From Salinibacterium sp. ZJ70 (GTDB taxonomy: Bacteria; Actinomycetota; Actinomycetes; Actinomycetales; Microbacteriaceae), in assembly GCF_011751865.2 (NCBI RefSeq), contig NZ_CP061770.1, positions 1,860,001 to 1,924,000 on the forward strand: a stretch of 64,000 bases of DNA, read 5' to 3'. Shown in pieces: positions 52,464-61,610 of this stretch. The notes below the pieces were generated by a model. It searched no databases. It saw only the letters and a list, made by a program, of their open reading frames with translations, and had not been told where the DNA came from. Position numbers and translations under genes: made by a program. Within the stretch, counting starts at the first letter, position 1. Each line of letters begins with the position of its first letter.

Positions 52464-52685
52464 ATGTCGTCATCCGATCTCTGGGCGTACCTGCCGCTGC
52501 TCATCATCCTGATCTATGTGACCCTGGCGGCGCTCGCGCTCCTTCTTCTGTACGGGATCATCCGCGTCGCCGTGGCGAGGGGGATGCGCGACCACCAGCG
52601 CTGGCTCGAACAGACCGGTCGTGTGGCCGGCCCGGGCGCTGGGCCTGCAACGAGCTACACGCCGGACGGCCCACGCCGCTTCTGA
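52464..52685 (+). CDS. Small single-pass membrane protein (73 aa)
   Basis: A 73-residue protein with one long hydrophobic helix (YLPLLIILIYVTLAALALLLLYGIIRVAVA, about residues 9-38) and a Gly/Pro-rich soluble tail. ATG at 52464. Flanked on both sides by the two copies of a hairpin repeat. Function unknown. Confidence 0.7.
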   Translation: MSSSDLWAYLPLLIILIYVTLAALALLLLYGIIRVAVARGMRDHQRWLEQTGRVAGPGAGPATSYTPDGPRRF

Positions 52686-52689
52686 CAAC

Positions 52690-52745
52690 GAATCGTGCCG
52701 CTTTGTCGATTCAGGCGGGCTGAAACGACGCGGAGGCACGATTCT
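52690..52745. repeat. REP-like hairpin element, intact copy
   Basis: A 55-bp imperfect palindrome between convergent gene ends. The outer arms GAATCGTGCC/GGCACGATTC are a perfect 10 bp, and inner arms GTCG/CGAC and TTCAG/CTGAA close a GCGGG loop. It may act as a bidirectional terminator or be a REP/MITE-type repeat. Confidence 0.65.
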
Positions 52746-52753
52746 CGGGGGTG

Positions 52754-54325
52754 CTACACCTGCGTCGCACGCTCCAGCACGAGCTCGCGCACGCGGGCGG
52801 CGTCCGCCGACCCGCGCATGGCCTTCATGACGGCGCCGATGACGGCACCGGCGGCCTGCACCTTGCCGTCGCGGATCTTCTCGAGCACGTCGGGCTGGGC
52901 GGCGAGCGCCTCGTCGATGGCGGCGATGAGCGCGCCGTCGTCCGAGACGACCTTGAGGCCGCGCTTCTCGACGACCTCCGACGGCCGGCCCTCACCCGCG
53001 ATGACGCCTTCGAGCACCTGACGGCCGAGACGGTCGGTGAGGTCGCCCGACTCGATGAGGGCGATGAGCTCGGAGACGTGCAGCGGCGACACGAGGTCGG
53101 CCGGATCGGCGCCCTGCGCGTTGGCGAGGCGGGCGATCTCGCCCGTCCACCACTTGCGGGCCTGCGCGGGGGCAGCGCCTGCGGCGACGGTCTGCTCGAT
53201 CTCGGTGAGGAGGCCGGCGTTGTTCACGTCGCGGAACTCGAGATCCGTGAAGCCCCACGCCTGCTGCAGGCGACGGCGGCGCACCGACGGCGACTCGGGC
53301 AGCTCGGCGCGCAGCTTCTCGATCAGCTCCAGGCTCGGCTCCACGGGAAGCAGGTCGGGCTCCGGGAAGTAGCGGTAGTCGTCGGCATCCGACTTGGGGC
53401 GACCGGCGGAGGTCATGCCCTTGTCTTCGTGCCAGTGGCGCGTCTCCTGGGTGATCGTGCCGCCCTTGGCGAGTATCGCCGCCTGGCGCTGGATCTCGTA
53501 GCGGATGGCGCGCTCGATGGAGCGCAGCGAGTTGACGTTCTTGGTCTCGGTGCGGATGCCGAGCTTCACCTCGGGGTGCGGGTTGACCGATCCGTCGTGC
53601 GTCTCACCGAGCTCGGCGACAGGCGCGGTGCGCGGACGCAGCGACACGTTCGCGTCGCAGCGCAGGTTGCCGCGCTCCATGCGGGCTTCCGAGATGCCGA
53701 GCGACTTCGCGATCTCGCGGATCGTGGCGACGTACGCCTTCGCCACCTCAGGTGCCCGGTGCTCGGTGCCGTAGATCGGCTTCGTGACGATCTCGACGAG
53801 CGGCACACCCGCGCGGTTGTAGTCGACGAGCGAGTACTCGGCACCCTGGATGCGGCCCGTGGAGCCGCCCATGTGGGTGAGCTTGCCGGCGTCCTCTTCC
53901 ATGTGCGCGCGCTCGATCGGCACGATCACCGTGGTGCCGTCTTCGAGGCCCACCTCGAGCGAGCCCTCGTAGGCGATCGGCTCGTCGTACTGGCTGATCT
54001 GGTAGTTCTTCGCGAGGTCGGGGTAGAAGTAGTTCTTGCGCGCGAAGCGGCTGGATGCGGCGATCGAGCAGCCGAGCGCGAGGCCCAGCGAGATCGAGTA
54101 CTCGACGGCCTTCCCGTTGACGACCGGCAGGCTGCCGGGCAGCCCCAGGTCGACGGGGGTGATCTGCGTGTTCGGACCAGCACTGTGCCCCTCGGGGGAT
54201 GCCGGGTTCGGCGCATCCGAGAACATCTTGGTGGCGGTCGACAGCTCGACGTGCACCTCGAGTCCGAGCACCGGCTCGAACAGCTCGAGCGCCTTATCGA
54301 AGTCCATCAGTTCAGCCTTAGCCAT
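52754..54325 (-). CDS. gatB: Asp-tRNA(Asn)/Glu-tRNA(Gln) amidotransferase subunit B
   Basis: Kinase and tRNA-binding subunit of GatCAB, which amidates mischarged Glu-tRNA(Gln) and Asp-tRNA(Asn). The 523-residue protein starts with [19 protein letters not shown], shows [20 protein letters not shown] and ends with the helical YqeY-like tail. ATG at 54325 lies 7 nt after TAGGAT (minus strand), a separate leaderless promoter. gatC and gatA are more than 4 kb away, so gatB is uncoupled from them. Confidence 0.97.
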   Translation of the reverse strand: MAKAELMDFDKALELFEPVLGLEVHVELSTATKMFSDAPNPASPEGHSAGPNTQITPVDLGLPGSLPVVNGKAVEYSISLGLALGCSIAASSRFARKNYFYPDLAKNYQISQYDEPIAYEGSLEVGLEDGTTVIVPIERAHMEEDAGKLTHMGGSTGRIQGAEYSLVDYNRAGVPLVEIVTKPIYGTEHRAPEVAKAYVATIREIAKSLGISEARMERGNLRCDANVSLRPRTAPVAELGETHDGSVNPHPEVKLGIRTETKNVNSLRSIERAIRYEIQRQAAILAKGGTITQETRHWHEDKGMTSAGRPKSDADDYRYFPEPDLLPVEPSLELIEKLRAELPESPSVRRRRLQQAWGFTDLEFRDVNNAGLLTEIEQTVAAGAAPAQARKWWTGEIARLANAQGADPADLVSPLHVSELIALIESGDLTDRLGRQVLEGVIAGEGRPSEVVEKRGLKVVSDDGALIAAIDEALAAQPDVLEKIRDGKVQAAGAVIGAVMKAMRGSADAARVRELVLERATQV

Positions 54326-54370
54326 GGGGTCAATCCTATTCCGACCTGATGGGCCACCCGGACCCCCGGG

Positions 54371-55333
54371 TCACTCCCCCGGCCGAACGAGGATGTTGCC
54401 CACCTTGCGGCCCGAGTCGATGCGCCGGTACGCGTCGGCGATGCCGTCGAGCGGATGCACGGATTCGACGAGCGGATCGAGCACCCCCTCGGATGCGAGA
54501 CGCAGCACCTCGCGGAGGTTCTCGATCTTCTCGGATGCGGGCCCTGCCTTCACCTGTCCGCGCGCGGTGATGGTGTCGCCGAGCCCAGCCACCGCGAGCA
54601 GCAGCACACCGCGCTCGGTGAGCAGCTGCCGACCGGCCGCTGCGGTGATGTTGCCGACGGTGTCGAAGACGACGTCGAAGCGCTCCCCCGCCGTCGCGAG
54701 CTGCGAGACGGGCGTGGCGCGGTAGTCCACGGTGCGCGTCGCACCGAGACGCGTCGCGAGCTCGGCGTTCGCGGTGCTCGTGACCGCGGTGACCTCGCCG
54801 CCCAGGTGGCGCGCGAGCTGGATGGCGCTCGACCCGACAGCGCCTGAGGCTCCGTTCACGAGCACCGTCATGCCGGCGGCGAGGTGCGCCTTGTCCCGCA
54901 GGTAGTCGAGCGCGGTCGTGCCCCCGAAGAGCACCGCGGCCGCGGCATCGGGACTGAGGCCCTCGGGGATCGGGGCGAGGCGCACGGCCGGCGCGACGAC
55001 GAACTCCGCGTGTCCGCCCACGGTGAAGCCCGCCATCCCGGCGACACGGTCGCCCACGGCCGCGCCGTCGACTCCCGCGCCGAGCGCCGCTACCTCGCCC
55101 GCGTACACGGCACCCAGCACGCGCTTGCGCGGGCCGCGGATGCCGAGGGCGAGCTTTCCGGGCAGCGCGAAACCGGGCGGGAAGACGCCGGATCGCATCC
55201 GGGCGTCGCCGCTCGTGACGGCGGATGCGATCACCCGCACGAGCACCTCGCCGGTGCCCGGCTGCGGCACGGGCACGTCGCGCACCCTCGCCACCTCGGG
55301 CGGTCCGTAACGCTCGACGACGACTGCGCGCAT
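54371..55333 (-). CDS. NADP-dependent zinc-type quinone oxidoreductase
   Basis: A 320-residue medium-chain dehydrogenase/reductase of the quinone-oxidoreductase branch, lacking the zinc ligands. N-terminus VVVERYGPPEVARVRDVPVPQPG; NADP motif VLVNGASGAVGSSAIQLARHLG. ATG at 55333. It is divergent from the TetR gene, and two matching palindromes lie between them, so it is probably its regulated partner. The substrate is unknown. Confidence 0.92.
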   Translation of the reverse strand: MRAVVVERYGPPEVARVRDVPVPQPGTGEVLVRVIASAVTSGDARMRSGVFPPGFALPGKLALGIRGPRKRVLGAVYAGEVAALGAGVDGAAVGDRVAGMAGFTVGGHAEFVVAPAVRLAPIPEGLSPDAAAAVLFGGTTALDYLRDKAHLAAGMTVLVNGASGAVGSSAIQLARHLGGEVTAVTSTANAELATRLGATRTVDYRATPVSQLATAGERFDVVFDTVGNITAAAGRQLLTERGVLLLAVAGLGDTITARGQVKAGPASEKIENLREVLRLASEGVLDPLVESVHPLDGIADAYRRIDSGRKVGNILVRPGE

Positions 55334-55343
55334 CTCGATCTCC

Positions 55344-55392
55344 CTTACAGCTGTAAGTCCCTGTGGCGCTACGGTAGCCTTACACCCGTAAG
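55344..55392. promoter_or_regulatory. Two TetR-type operator palindromes
   Basis: CTTACAGCTGTAAG (55344-55357) and CTTACACCCGTAAG (55379-55392) share arms TTAC/GTAA and lie 35 bp apart (start to start), between the divergent oxidoreductase and TetR genes. One is next to each start, as in auto-regulated TetR pairs. Confidence 0.75.
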
Positions 55393-55413
55393 AACACAAG
55401 CAGGAGGCGACGG

Positions 55414-56097
55414 ATGGCAGCACGCACGCCCCTCACGCGATCCGGCATCGTGGACGCGGCGGTCGCCGTGGCCGACGCGAACGGGCTCGACGGCGTCAGC
55501 ATGCGCAGCGTCGGCAAGCAGCTCGGCGTCGAGGCGATGAGCCTCTACCACCACATCGAGGGCAAGGAGCAGCTGCTCGACGAGCTCGCCGACTGGGTGT
55601 TCGCGCACATCCGCATGCCCTCACCCGAGGCGAGTTGGCGCGACGGCATGGCCGATCGCTCGCGCTCCGCACGCGACGTGCTCTCGGCGCACCCCTGGGG
55701 GCTCGCGCTCGTCGAATCGCGGCGCAACCCCGGCCCCATCCTGCTCGCCCACCACAACGCCGTGCTCGGATGCTTCCGACGCGGCGGCTTCAGCGTGCGC
55801 CTCGCCGCGCATGCGTTCTCGGTGATCGACTCCTACGTCTACGGCTTCGTGTACACCGAGCAGCGGCTGCCCTTCGAGGCCGACGAACCGGCCGAGGACT
55901 TCGCCACCGGGCTCGCCCTCGCCGCAGAGCACTACCCGCACATGGTCGAGATGGTCACCGAGATGATGGTCGGCCAGCACTACGCGTACGGCGACGAGTT
56001 CGAGTACGGGCTGGGCCTCATCCTCGACGCCCTCGAATCCCGCCTCGCCGACGAGCAGCGGGCAGCAGCATCGGATCCGCGACTCGCTGTCGACTGA
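55414..56097 (+). CDS. TetR-family regulator (TetR_C domain)
   Basis: A 227-residue repressor. The helix-turn-helix is GLDGVSMRSVGKQLGVEAMSLYHHIEGKEQLL. The C-terminal region resembles TetR_C (YHHIEGKEQLLDELADWVF then EHYPHMVEMVTEM). ATG at 55414 follows AGGAGG. It probably represses itself and the divergent oxidoreductase through the two palindromes. A strong hairpin follows the gene. Confidence 0.92.
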   Translation: MAARTPLTRSGIVDAAVAVADANGLDGVSMRSVGKQLGVEAMSLYHHIEGKEQLLDELADWVFAHIRMPSPEASWRDGMADRSRSARDVLSAHPWGLALVESRRNPGPILLAHHNAVLGCFRRGGFSVRLAAHAFSVIDSYVYGFVYTEQRLPFEADEPAEDFATGLALAAEHYPHMVEMVTEMMVGQHYAYGDEFEYGLGLILDALESRLADEQRAAASDPRLAVD

Positions 56098-56127
56098 GGC
56101 TCGACCCGCGCACACACAGCCCACACA

Positions 56128-56161
56128 CAGACCGCCCGGCGCCAAGCTGCCGGGCGGTCTG
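56128..56161 (+). terminator. Strong hairpin terminator after the TetR gene
   Basis: A 13-bp perfect stem CAGACCGCCCGGC/GCCGGGCGGTCTG with an 8-nt loop. It is the strongest hairpin in this area and may also serve the convergent SRPBCC gene. Confidence 0.75.
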
Positions 56162-56219
56162 CGCTGGGGGCAGTTCCTCGCCGAGGGGGGTCGACGAGGA
56201 ACATCTCATCGCGAGGGAA

Positions 56220-56675
56220 TCAGCTAGACACGTCTCCGCGCCACGCACCGGTCTCGCGACCTTTGTCTTCGATGAACTTCTTGAAGTTCTCGAGGTCCTT
56301 CTTCACAGCGTGCTTCCCAGCACCCACCCAGGAGCCGATCGTCTCGAGGGCACCCTCGGGGTGCCAGTCGATCTGCACCGTGACGCGCGACGACGTATCC
56401 GAGAGCTTGTGGAACGTGACGACGCCCGCGTGCTCGGTGTCGCCGCCCGTGCTGTGCCACGCGACGCGCTCGTCGGGGTGCTGCTCGGTGATCTCAGCGT
56501 CGAACTCGCGCTCGTGTCCGGCGACCTTCACCTTCCAGTGCAGGTGAGTGTCGTCGATCTGGGTGATCTGCTCGACCTCGTCGAGGAAGTAGGGGAAGGA
56601 CTCGAACTGAGTCCACTGGTTGTACGCCGTCGTGACGGGCACGTCGACGTCGATGCTCTCGGTGATCTGAGCCAT
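56220..56675 (-). CDS. SRPBCC (START-like) family protein
   Basis: A 151-residue helix-grip protein: TESIDVDVPVTTAYNQWTQFESFPYFLDEVEQITQIDDTHLHWKVKVAG, then EFDAEITEQHPDERVAWHS and TFHKLSDTSSRVTVQIDWHPEG, ending in a long helix. The cyclase/dehydrase-like SRPBCC group binds hydrophobic ligands. ATG at 56675. Ligand unknown. Confidence 0.9.
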   Translation of the reverse strand: MAQITESIDVDVPVTTAYNQWTQFESFPYFLDEVEQITQIDDTHLHWKVKVAGHEREFDAEITEQHPDERVAWHSTGGDTEHAGVVTFHKLSDTSSRVTVQIDWHPEGALETIGSWVGAGKHAVKKDLENFKKFIEDKGRETGAWRGDVSS

Positions 56676-56848
56676 GGGTCTCGGTCTCCTTCGATGAACG
56701 GTTGACCTCAAGCCAACGCGGAAGGCCCGGATGCGCCCAGCCCCTTGACACGACCGGCGCGGGCCCGCATGACACGGGGTATGCGATAGCGTGAACTCCG
56801 CATCCGACGCGGCCCCCGACGCACCGAAACCTCGAACCGGAGTGAGAA

Positions 56849-57751
56849 TTGCGCCGCACCGCCCGCACCGCCCGCACCGCCACCGTCACCGCCTTGTGTG
56901 CCGCGGCCCTGACGCTCGCACCCACCGCCGCCCACGCGGCGAGTGATCCGACGCCCGGGACATACGCGGTCGAGTGGAGCTCGAGCGATCTGCTCAGCGT
57001 CGCCGCCGACGGCACGGGGACGGTCGTCGCCGCGAATGCTGGCCCGGTGAGCGTGACCGGTTTCGACGTCGATGAGACGGGCGCGGGATACGCGATCCGC
57101 TGGGACTCCGACGCCCTCTACGCCGTCGACATCTCGGGGGCGAGCTCGCAGGCAGCTGCCATCACCGACGGCAGCGCCACGTACACGTTCTGCACCGCAC
57201 TCGACTACACCGATGGCGTGATCTGGATCGCGTGCAACATCTCCGGAAACCGCTCCGCCGTGGGAACCGTCGACCCCACCACGGGCCTCTTCACCATCAC
57301 CGCCCTGACCCTCAGCCCGCTCTCGTCACTCGCCACCGATCCGGTCTCCGGCGTGCTCTACGGCTTCGGACACGACGGCTCCGTGCAGTCGATCGTCGGC
57401 GCCGACGTCACCGTCGTCGCGGACCCGACGCGCACCTCGATCTGGGCAGCCGACTTCGCTGCCGATGGAACGCTCTGGGTGGCGGTCGGCGCCACGGCGA
57501 CCCTCACGACCCTCGGCGCGTGGACGCCTGTCGTGATCAACACCGGGCTCGCTGACCAGTTCTACGAGAGCCTCACCGTCGTGAGCGCCCCGGCCGCGCC
57601 TGCCGCGCCGACCGCGCCGACCGCACCCGAGCTGGCGTCCACGGGTCTCAACGGAACGGGCGCGTCGATCGCGCTCGGTGCGGCAGCGGTCATCGTCGTC
57701 GGCGGTCTGCTGCTCGTCATCCGCCGCCGCGCGGCGCGCTCGCACGACTGA
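56849..57751 (+). CDS. Sortase-anchored (LAxTG) surface protein, beta-propeller-like
   Basis: A 300-residue secreted protein: signal peptide (basic N-terminus, then ALCAAALTLAPTAAHAA), an NHL/Kelch-like repetitive beta-rich domain (about 40-245, repeats such as TPGTYAVEWSSSDLLSV, GVLYGFGHDGSV and TLWVAVGATATL), a Pro/Ala linker and the sorting signal LASTG (262-266). A hydrophobic helix and RRR close the chain. TTG at 56849 is used with GGAGTGAG upstream. Probably attached by a class E-type sortase, which is outside the window. Confidence 0.85.
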   Translation: MRRTARTARTATVTALCAAALTLAPTAAHAASDPTPGTYAVEWSSSDLLSVAADGTGTVVAANAGPVSVTGFDVDETGAGYAIRWDSDALYAVDISGASSQAAAITDGSATYTFCTALDYTDGVIWIACNISGNRSAVGTVDPTTGLFTITALTLSPLSSLATDPVSGVLYGFGHDGSVQSIVGADVTVVADPTRTSIWAADFAADGTLWVAVGATATLTTLGAWTPVVINTGLADQFYESLTVVSAPAAPAAPTAPTAPELASTGLNGTGASIALGAAAVIVVGGLLLVIRRRAARSHD

Positions 57752-57765
57752 GACGCGCACGCGCG

Positions 57766-58146
57766 TCAGCGCCGCGTCGACCAGAGCGCCCAGCCGATGA
57801 GCACCGGCTGGAAGAACAGCCGCACGAAGCGCTTCTCATCCGTGTCGAGCCCGAACGCATCACGCTGGTGCAGCCACTGGGCGATGTTGCCCGGGAACAC
57901 CGCGGCGAAGAAGCCCGCCGCGATCCAGCCGATGCCGCGGCGCCAGCGCCGCGGCGCCACGACGAGCGCGGAGCCGAGCGCGACCTCGACGACGCCTGAG
58001 GCCACAACGGTCGTGTCGGGATCCAGCGGCACCATCTTGGGCACCTGTGCCTGGAACTCCTGGCGCGCGACGGTGAGGTGCGAGACTCCGGCGAACACGA
58101 GCATGCCGCCGAGGGCGACGCGCGAGAGCATGCGGATGACGGTCAT
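57766..58146 (-). CDS. DoxX family membrane protein
   Basis: A 126-residue membrane protein of the DoxX group: four hydrophobic segments, with LGGMLVFAGVSHLTVAR as the first and the C-terminal FFQPVLIGWALWSTRR. Members are linked to redox/membrane homeostasis, with no clear activity. ATG at 58146 lies 6 nt after GATTCT (minus strand). Convergent with the LAxTG protein gene. The 58147-58294 gap holds nothing convincing. Confidence 0.88.
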   Translation of the reverse strand: MTVIRMLSRVALGGMLVFAGVSHLTVARQEFQAQVPKMVPLDPDTTVVASGVVEVALGSALVVAPRRWRRGIGWIAAGFFAAVFPGNIAQWLHQRDAFGLDTDEKRFVRLFFQPVLIGWALWSTRR

Positions 58147-58294
58147 ACCGCGAGAATCGCATGCGTCAAGCCGGATGCCCAGGGGGTTGCGCGGCGCTCA
58201 GTCGCCGGCACCGGCGGCCACCGCACAGGCGCGCGCCGCAGCGGAGAGCCTCATCGACGCCGCCGAGCTGGACTGACCGCCCCAGACAGCGAAA

Positions 58295-58340
58295 CCGCTC
58301 CTGTGCATCACCCGGAAACCGGATGACGGCACAGGAGCGG
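58295..58340 (-). terminator. Long hairpin terminator after gatA
   Basis: A 12-bp perfect stem CCGCTCCTGTGC/GCACAGGAGCGG encloses a further CCGG-AAA-CCGG helix. It starts 19 bp after the gatA stop and ends the gatCA transcript, which explains why gatB has its own promoter. Confidence 0.75.
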
Positions 58341-58359
58341 TGTCGCGACAGACGTCAGA

Positions 58360-59862
58360 TCAGAGTGCGGGCGCCTTCGAGAGCAGCGGGCCGCCCCACT
58401 TCTCCTCGAGCAGCTGCTCGAGCGCGGCGCCGACCGTGTACAGACGCGCGTCCTCGCGGGCGGGCGCCATGAACTGGATGCCGACCGGCAGGCCGTCCTC
58501 ATCCGCGAGGCCCGACGGCAGCGAGATGCCGGGCACGCCCGCGAGGTTCGCGGGGATCGTGGTGAGGTCGTTGAGGTACATCGCGAGCGGGTCGTCGACC
58601 TTCGAGCCGAGCGGGAACGCGGTCGTCGGCGCGGACGGCGTGGCGAGCACGTCCACCGTCTCGAACGCGGCGTCGAAGTCACGCTGGATGAGCGTGCGCA
58701 CCTTCTGAGCCGAGCCGTAGTACGCGTCGTAGTAGCCCGCCGAGAGAGCGTAGGTGCCGAGGATGATGCGGCGCTTCACCTCGGGGCCGAAGCCCTGCGC
58801 ACGCGTGGCCGACATGACATCCTCGACCGTCGACTGACCCTCGGGAGTCACCCGGAGGCCGAAGCGCACCGAGTCGAACTTCGCCAGGTTGCTCGACGCC
58901 TCCGCCGGGAGGATCAGGTAGTACGCGGCGATCGCGTACTGGAAGCTCGGGGCGTGCACCTCGACGATCTCGGCGCCCTGCGCCTCGAGCAGTGCGAGCG
59001 ACTCCTGGAAACGCGCCACGACGCCGGGCTGGAAGCCCTCGCCGCCTGCGAGCTCCGACACGACGCCGACGCGGAGGCCCTTCAGGGCACCCTCGCGACG
59101 ACCGGCGCGCGCCGCCTCGGCGAACGACGGCCAGGCATCCGGGATCGACGTCGAATCGCGCGGGTCGTGCCCGCCGATGACATCGTGCAGCAGAGCCGCA
59201 TCGAGCACCGTGCGCGACACCGGGCCGATCTGGTCGAGCGACGACGCGAGCGCGATCGCGCCGTAGCGGGAGACGCCGCCGTACGTGGGCTTCATGCCCA
59301 CCGAACCCGTGACGGCCGCAGGCTGGCGGATCGAGCCGCCGGTGTCCGAGCCGAGCGCGAGAGGCGCCTCGAACGCCGAGACGGCCGCAGCCGAACCGCC
59401 GCCCGAACCGCCGGGGATGCGCGAGAGGTCCCAGGGGTTGTGGGTGTTCCCGTATGCGGAGTGCTCCGTCGAGGAGCCCATCGCGAACTCGTCCATGTTG
59501 GTCTTGCCGAGCGGCACGAGCCCCGCAGCGCGCAGCTTCGCCACGACGGTCGCGTCGTACGGCGGAACCCAGCCCTCGAGGATCTTCGAACCGGACGTCG
59601 ACGGCATATCGAGCGTGCAGAGCACATCCTTGATCGCCACCGGAACACCCGCGAGACCCGAGGCCTCACCCGCGGCGCGCGCGGCGTCGATACGGCCAGC
59701 CGTCTCGATCGCGTTCTCGCTCACGTGGAGGAACGCGTGCACCTCGCCGTCGACCTGCGCGATGCGGTCGAGGTGGGCCTGCGTGAGCTCCACGCTCGAC
59801 ACCTCGCGCGCGTCGAGCAGCTCGACGAGCTCGGCGGCGGACTTGCGGATCAGCTCGCTCAC
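58360..59862 (-). CDS. gatA: Asp-tRNA(Asn)/Glu-tRNA(Gln) amidotransferase subunit A
   Basis: Amidase subunit of GatCAB that supplies ammonia from glutamine or asparagine. The 500-residue protein carries the amidase-signature triad: Lys in VAIKDVLC, Ser in [12 protein letters not shown] and Ser in [16 protein letters not shown] overlaps the gatC stop by 4 bp. It ends at a long hairpin, so gatB is not in the same transcript. Confidence 0.97.
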   Translation of the reverse strand: MSELIRKSAAELVELLDAREVSSVELTQAHLDRIAQVDGEVHAFLHVSENAIETAGRIDAARAAGEASGLAGVPVAIKDVLCTLDMPSTSGSKILEGWVPPYDATVVAKLRAAGLVPLGKTNMDEFAMGSSTEHSAYGNTHNPWDLSRIPGGSGGGSAAAVSAFEAPLALGSDTGGSIRQPAAVTGSVGMKPTYGGVSRYGAIALASSLDQIGPVSRTVLDAALLHDVIGGHDPRDSTSIPDAWPSFAEAARAGRREGALKGLRVGVVSELAGGEGFQPGVVARFQESLALLEAQGAEIVEVHAPSFQYAIAAYYLILPAEASSNLAKFDSVRFGLRVTPEGQSTVEDVMSATRAQGFGPEVKRRIILGTYALSAGYYDAYYGSAQKVRTLIQRDFDAAFETVDVLATPSAPTTAFPLGSKVDDPLAMYLNDLTTIPANLAGVPGISLPSGLADEDGLPVGIQFMAPAREDARLYTVGAALEQLLEEKWGGPLLSKAPAL

Positions 59863-60158
59863 TGCTCTTCTCCCAGAATCGAGGTCACCTTGAAGAAATC
59901 GCCGTCGCGTTCGGGGGCACCCGCGAGCGCCTCATCCGGCGTCAGCGTCTGGCCGACGACATCCGGGCGCAGCACCGTGCCGAGGGCGATCGGGTGGCTC
60001 GTCGCGGGGACGTCGGGGGTCGCGACCGAGCGGACGGTGGCGACAGCATCGACGATCTGGCCGAGTTCGCCCGTCAGGCGCTCCACCTCCTCGTCGGTGA
60101 GTCCGATGCGAGCAAGGTGCGCGAGGTGGCGCACGACTTCCGGGGTGATCTCAGACAC
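59859..60158 (-). CDS. gatC: Asp-tRNA(Asn)/Glu-tRNA(Gln) amidotransferase subunit C
   Basis: Small structural subunit that stabilises GatA-GatB. The 99-residue protein has the family core [33 protein letters not shown] and the late [13 protein letters not shown] and LRPDVV segments. GTG at 60158 lies 6 nt after TAGGAT (minus), with GGAGG in between, so both leaderless and SD-led initiation are possible. It is 35 nt downstream of the DUF1023-like gene and 4-bp coupled to gatA. Confidence 0.95.
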   Translation of the reverse strand: MSEITPEVVRHLAHLARIGLTDEEVERLTGELGQIVDAVATVRSVATPDVPATSHPIALGTVLRPDVVGQTLTPDEALAGAPERDGDFFKVTSILGEEQ

Positions 60159-60193
60159 GCCTCCATCCTACGAGTCGCGGAGGCTCACCCGAT

Positions 60194-61570
60194 TCAGATG
60201 GTGCTGCGATGCAGTCGCTTGACGGGCTTCGCGGCCGCGTCGCCCGCAGAGCGGTCGGCGGCGGTGGCGTAGTCGCCCGCCCCGATCGAGATGAGCGCGA
60301 GGTTGCGCAGCGAGCTGCCGCCGCGCGCGAAGTAGTCGTTATGGCTCATCGCCCCACCGAGCGCCCTGCCCGTCACCGGATCGACGCCGGGCGCCACCGA
60401 GAAGCGCTTCGCCCCGTAGGACGGCGACAGCGGCTGGCTGCCGAACACCCCCGAGGCCGGAATCGGATCCCAATCCGCGGCGCCCACCCACACGTTGCCG
60501 TTCGGCACGTGCAGGGCGTCGACGGATCGCGCTGTGCTTCCCGGCGACCCCACGAGCGCCAGCGCATCCACCCACACGTCGTCCTCCTCAAGCGACAGCA
60601 GCGCCGCCGTCGAGCCGTACGAGTGGGCGAGGATGCTGATGTACGGCTGGTCGTCGCCGCGCTCCGCACGCAGGCCACGCAGCGACGCCGAGAGTGCGTC
60701 GCGCCCCTCACGGGCGAGTTCCATGGATGCCACATTCAGCAGGCTCGGCGTCTGATACCCGATCCACGCGATGGCGGCGACCCTCGGCTGCTCCTCGGGC
60801 CGCAGCTCGTCGAGCCACGACTGCTGAGCGTCGACGAGGTCGGCGGCCGTCTCGGTCCACGCGACGATCTGCGCATCGACCCCGAAGAACATGCCGGGCA
60901 CCAGATACGAGACGTAGTCGGCCGTCGCGACATCGCCTACCGAGATGACCGCGCGCCCCTCGCCTTCCGTGTCGAGCGCGATGAGACGCCGGGCGGTGCC
61001 GTCATCGGCAGCGAGGGCCTGCGCCACCTGCTCGAGCATGTGCTCCTGCGCCGCCAGCGCGGCGCGCTCGGCTCGCCCGGCGCGCCCATCGAGTCGCTCC
61101 TCGATCGCGTCGACCGTGCGTTCGAGCACACCGCGATTGGCGATGTCGCGGATCACCAGCGGCACACCCTCGAGGTTGCCCACCACCTGCGGCGCGGCCG
61201 AGAGCAGGGCGCTGCGCGTGCGCGCGGGTGCGACACCCCACCAATCGGCGACTGCCGTCGCCGTCGGCGGTCGCGTGGAGAGCTCCGCCATGATCGCCGG
61301 GTTGCTTCCGATGATCGACACCGCATCCGTGCGGCTCAGCTCGGTGAGCCGGTCGAGGAACGCCACTCCACGCAGAGTCTCCATGGGTGCGGTCGACCCG
61401 CCGAGGTCGGGCGAACGCCCCACCTCCAGCGCGGGAGCCGACGTCACCGGGGCCTCCGCGACCACCGCATAAGCGGCGCTCGCGGGCATGCCTGACAGCC
61501 CGGTGACAACCACCGGGCTCATGACCATAAGGGCGATCCCTAACAGCTGTTTGCCTTCCCCGCGACGCAC
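60194..61570 (-). CDS. DUF1023-type alpha/beta hydrolase, secreted
   Basis: A 458-residue alpha/beta hydrolase. The nucleophile elbow is ILAHSYGSTAAL, and AGVDPVTGRALGGAMSHNDYF carries the late His, as in the actinobacterial DUF1023 group. A hydrophobic N-terminal segment (LLGIALMVMSPVVVTGL) predicts export. GTG at 61570 is the best start: TAGACT lies about 18 nt upstream, and the frame above it looks non-coding. It sits between ligA and gatC with small gaps, an unusual neighbour for both. Substrate unknown. Confidence 0.85.
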   Translation of the reverse strand: MRRGEGKQLLGIALMVMSPVVVTGLSGMPASAAYAVVAEAPVTSAPALEVGRSPDLGGSTAPMETLRGVAFLDRLTELSRTDAVSIIGSNPAIMAELSTRPPTATAVADWWGVAPARTRSALLSAAPQVVGNLEGVPLVIRDIANRGVLERTVDAIEERLDGRAGRAERAALAAQEHMLEQVAQALAADDGTARRLIALDTEGEGRAVISVGDVATADYVSYLVPGMFFGVDAQIVAWTETAADLVDAQQSWLDELRPEEQPRVAAIAWIGYQTPSLLNVASMELAREGRDALSASLRGLRAERGDDQPYISILAHSYGSTAALLSLEEDDVWVDALALVGSPGSTARSVDALHVPNGNVWVGAADWDPIPASGVFGSQPLSPSYGAKRFSVAPGVDPVTGRALGGAMSHNDYFARGGSSLRNLALISIGAGDYATAADRSAGDAAAKPVKRLHRSTI

Positions 61571-61610
61571 AGCATTCGTGAGCCGCCAGTCTAGGGACGC
61601 ACGACTCCTG

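Noticed and set aside
58161..58276. Short plus-strand frame ending AAAESLIDAAELD
   Set aside because: No family match, no convincing start, and it lies in a gap between two terminating genes.
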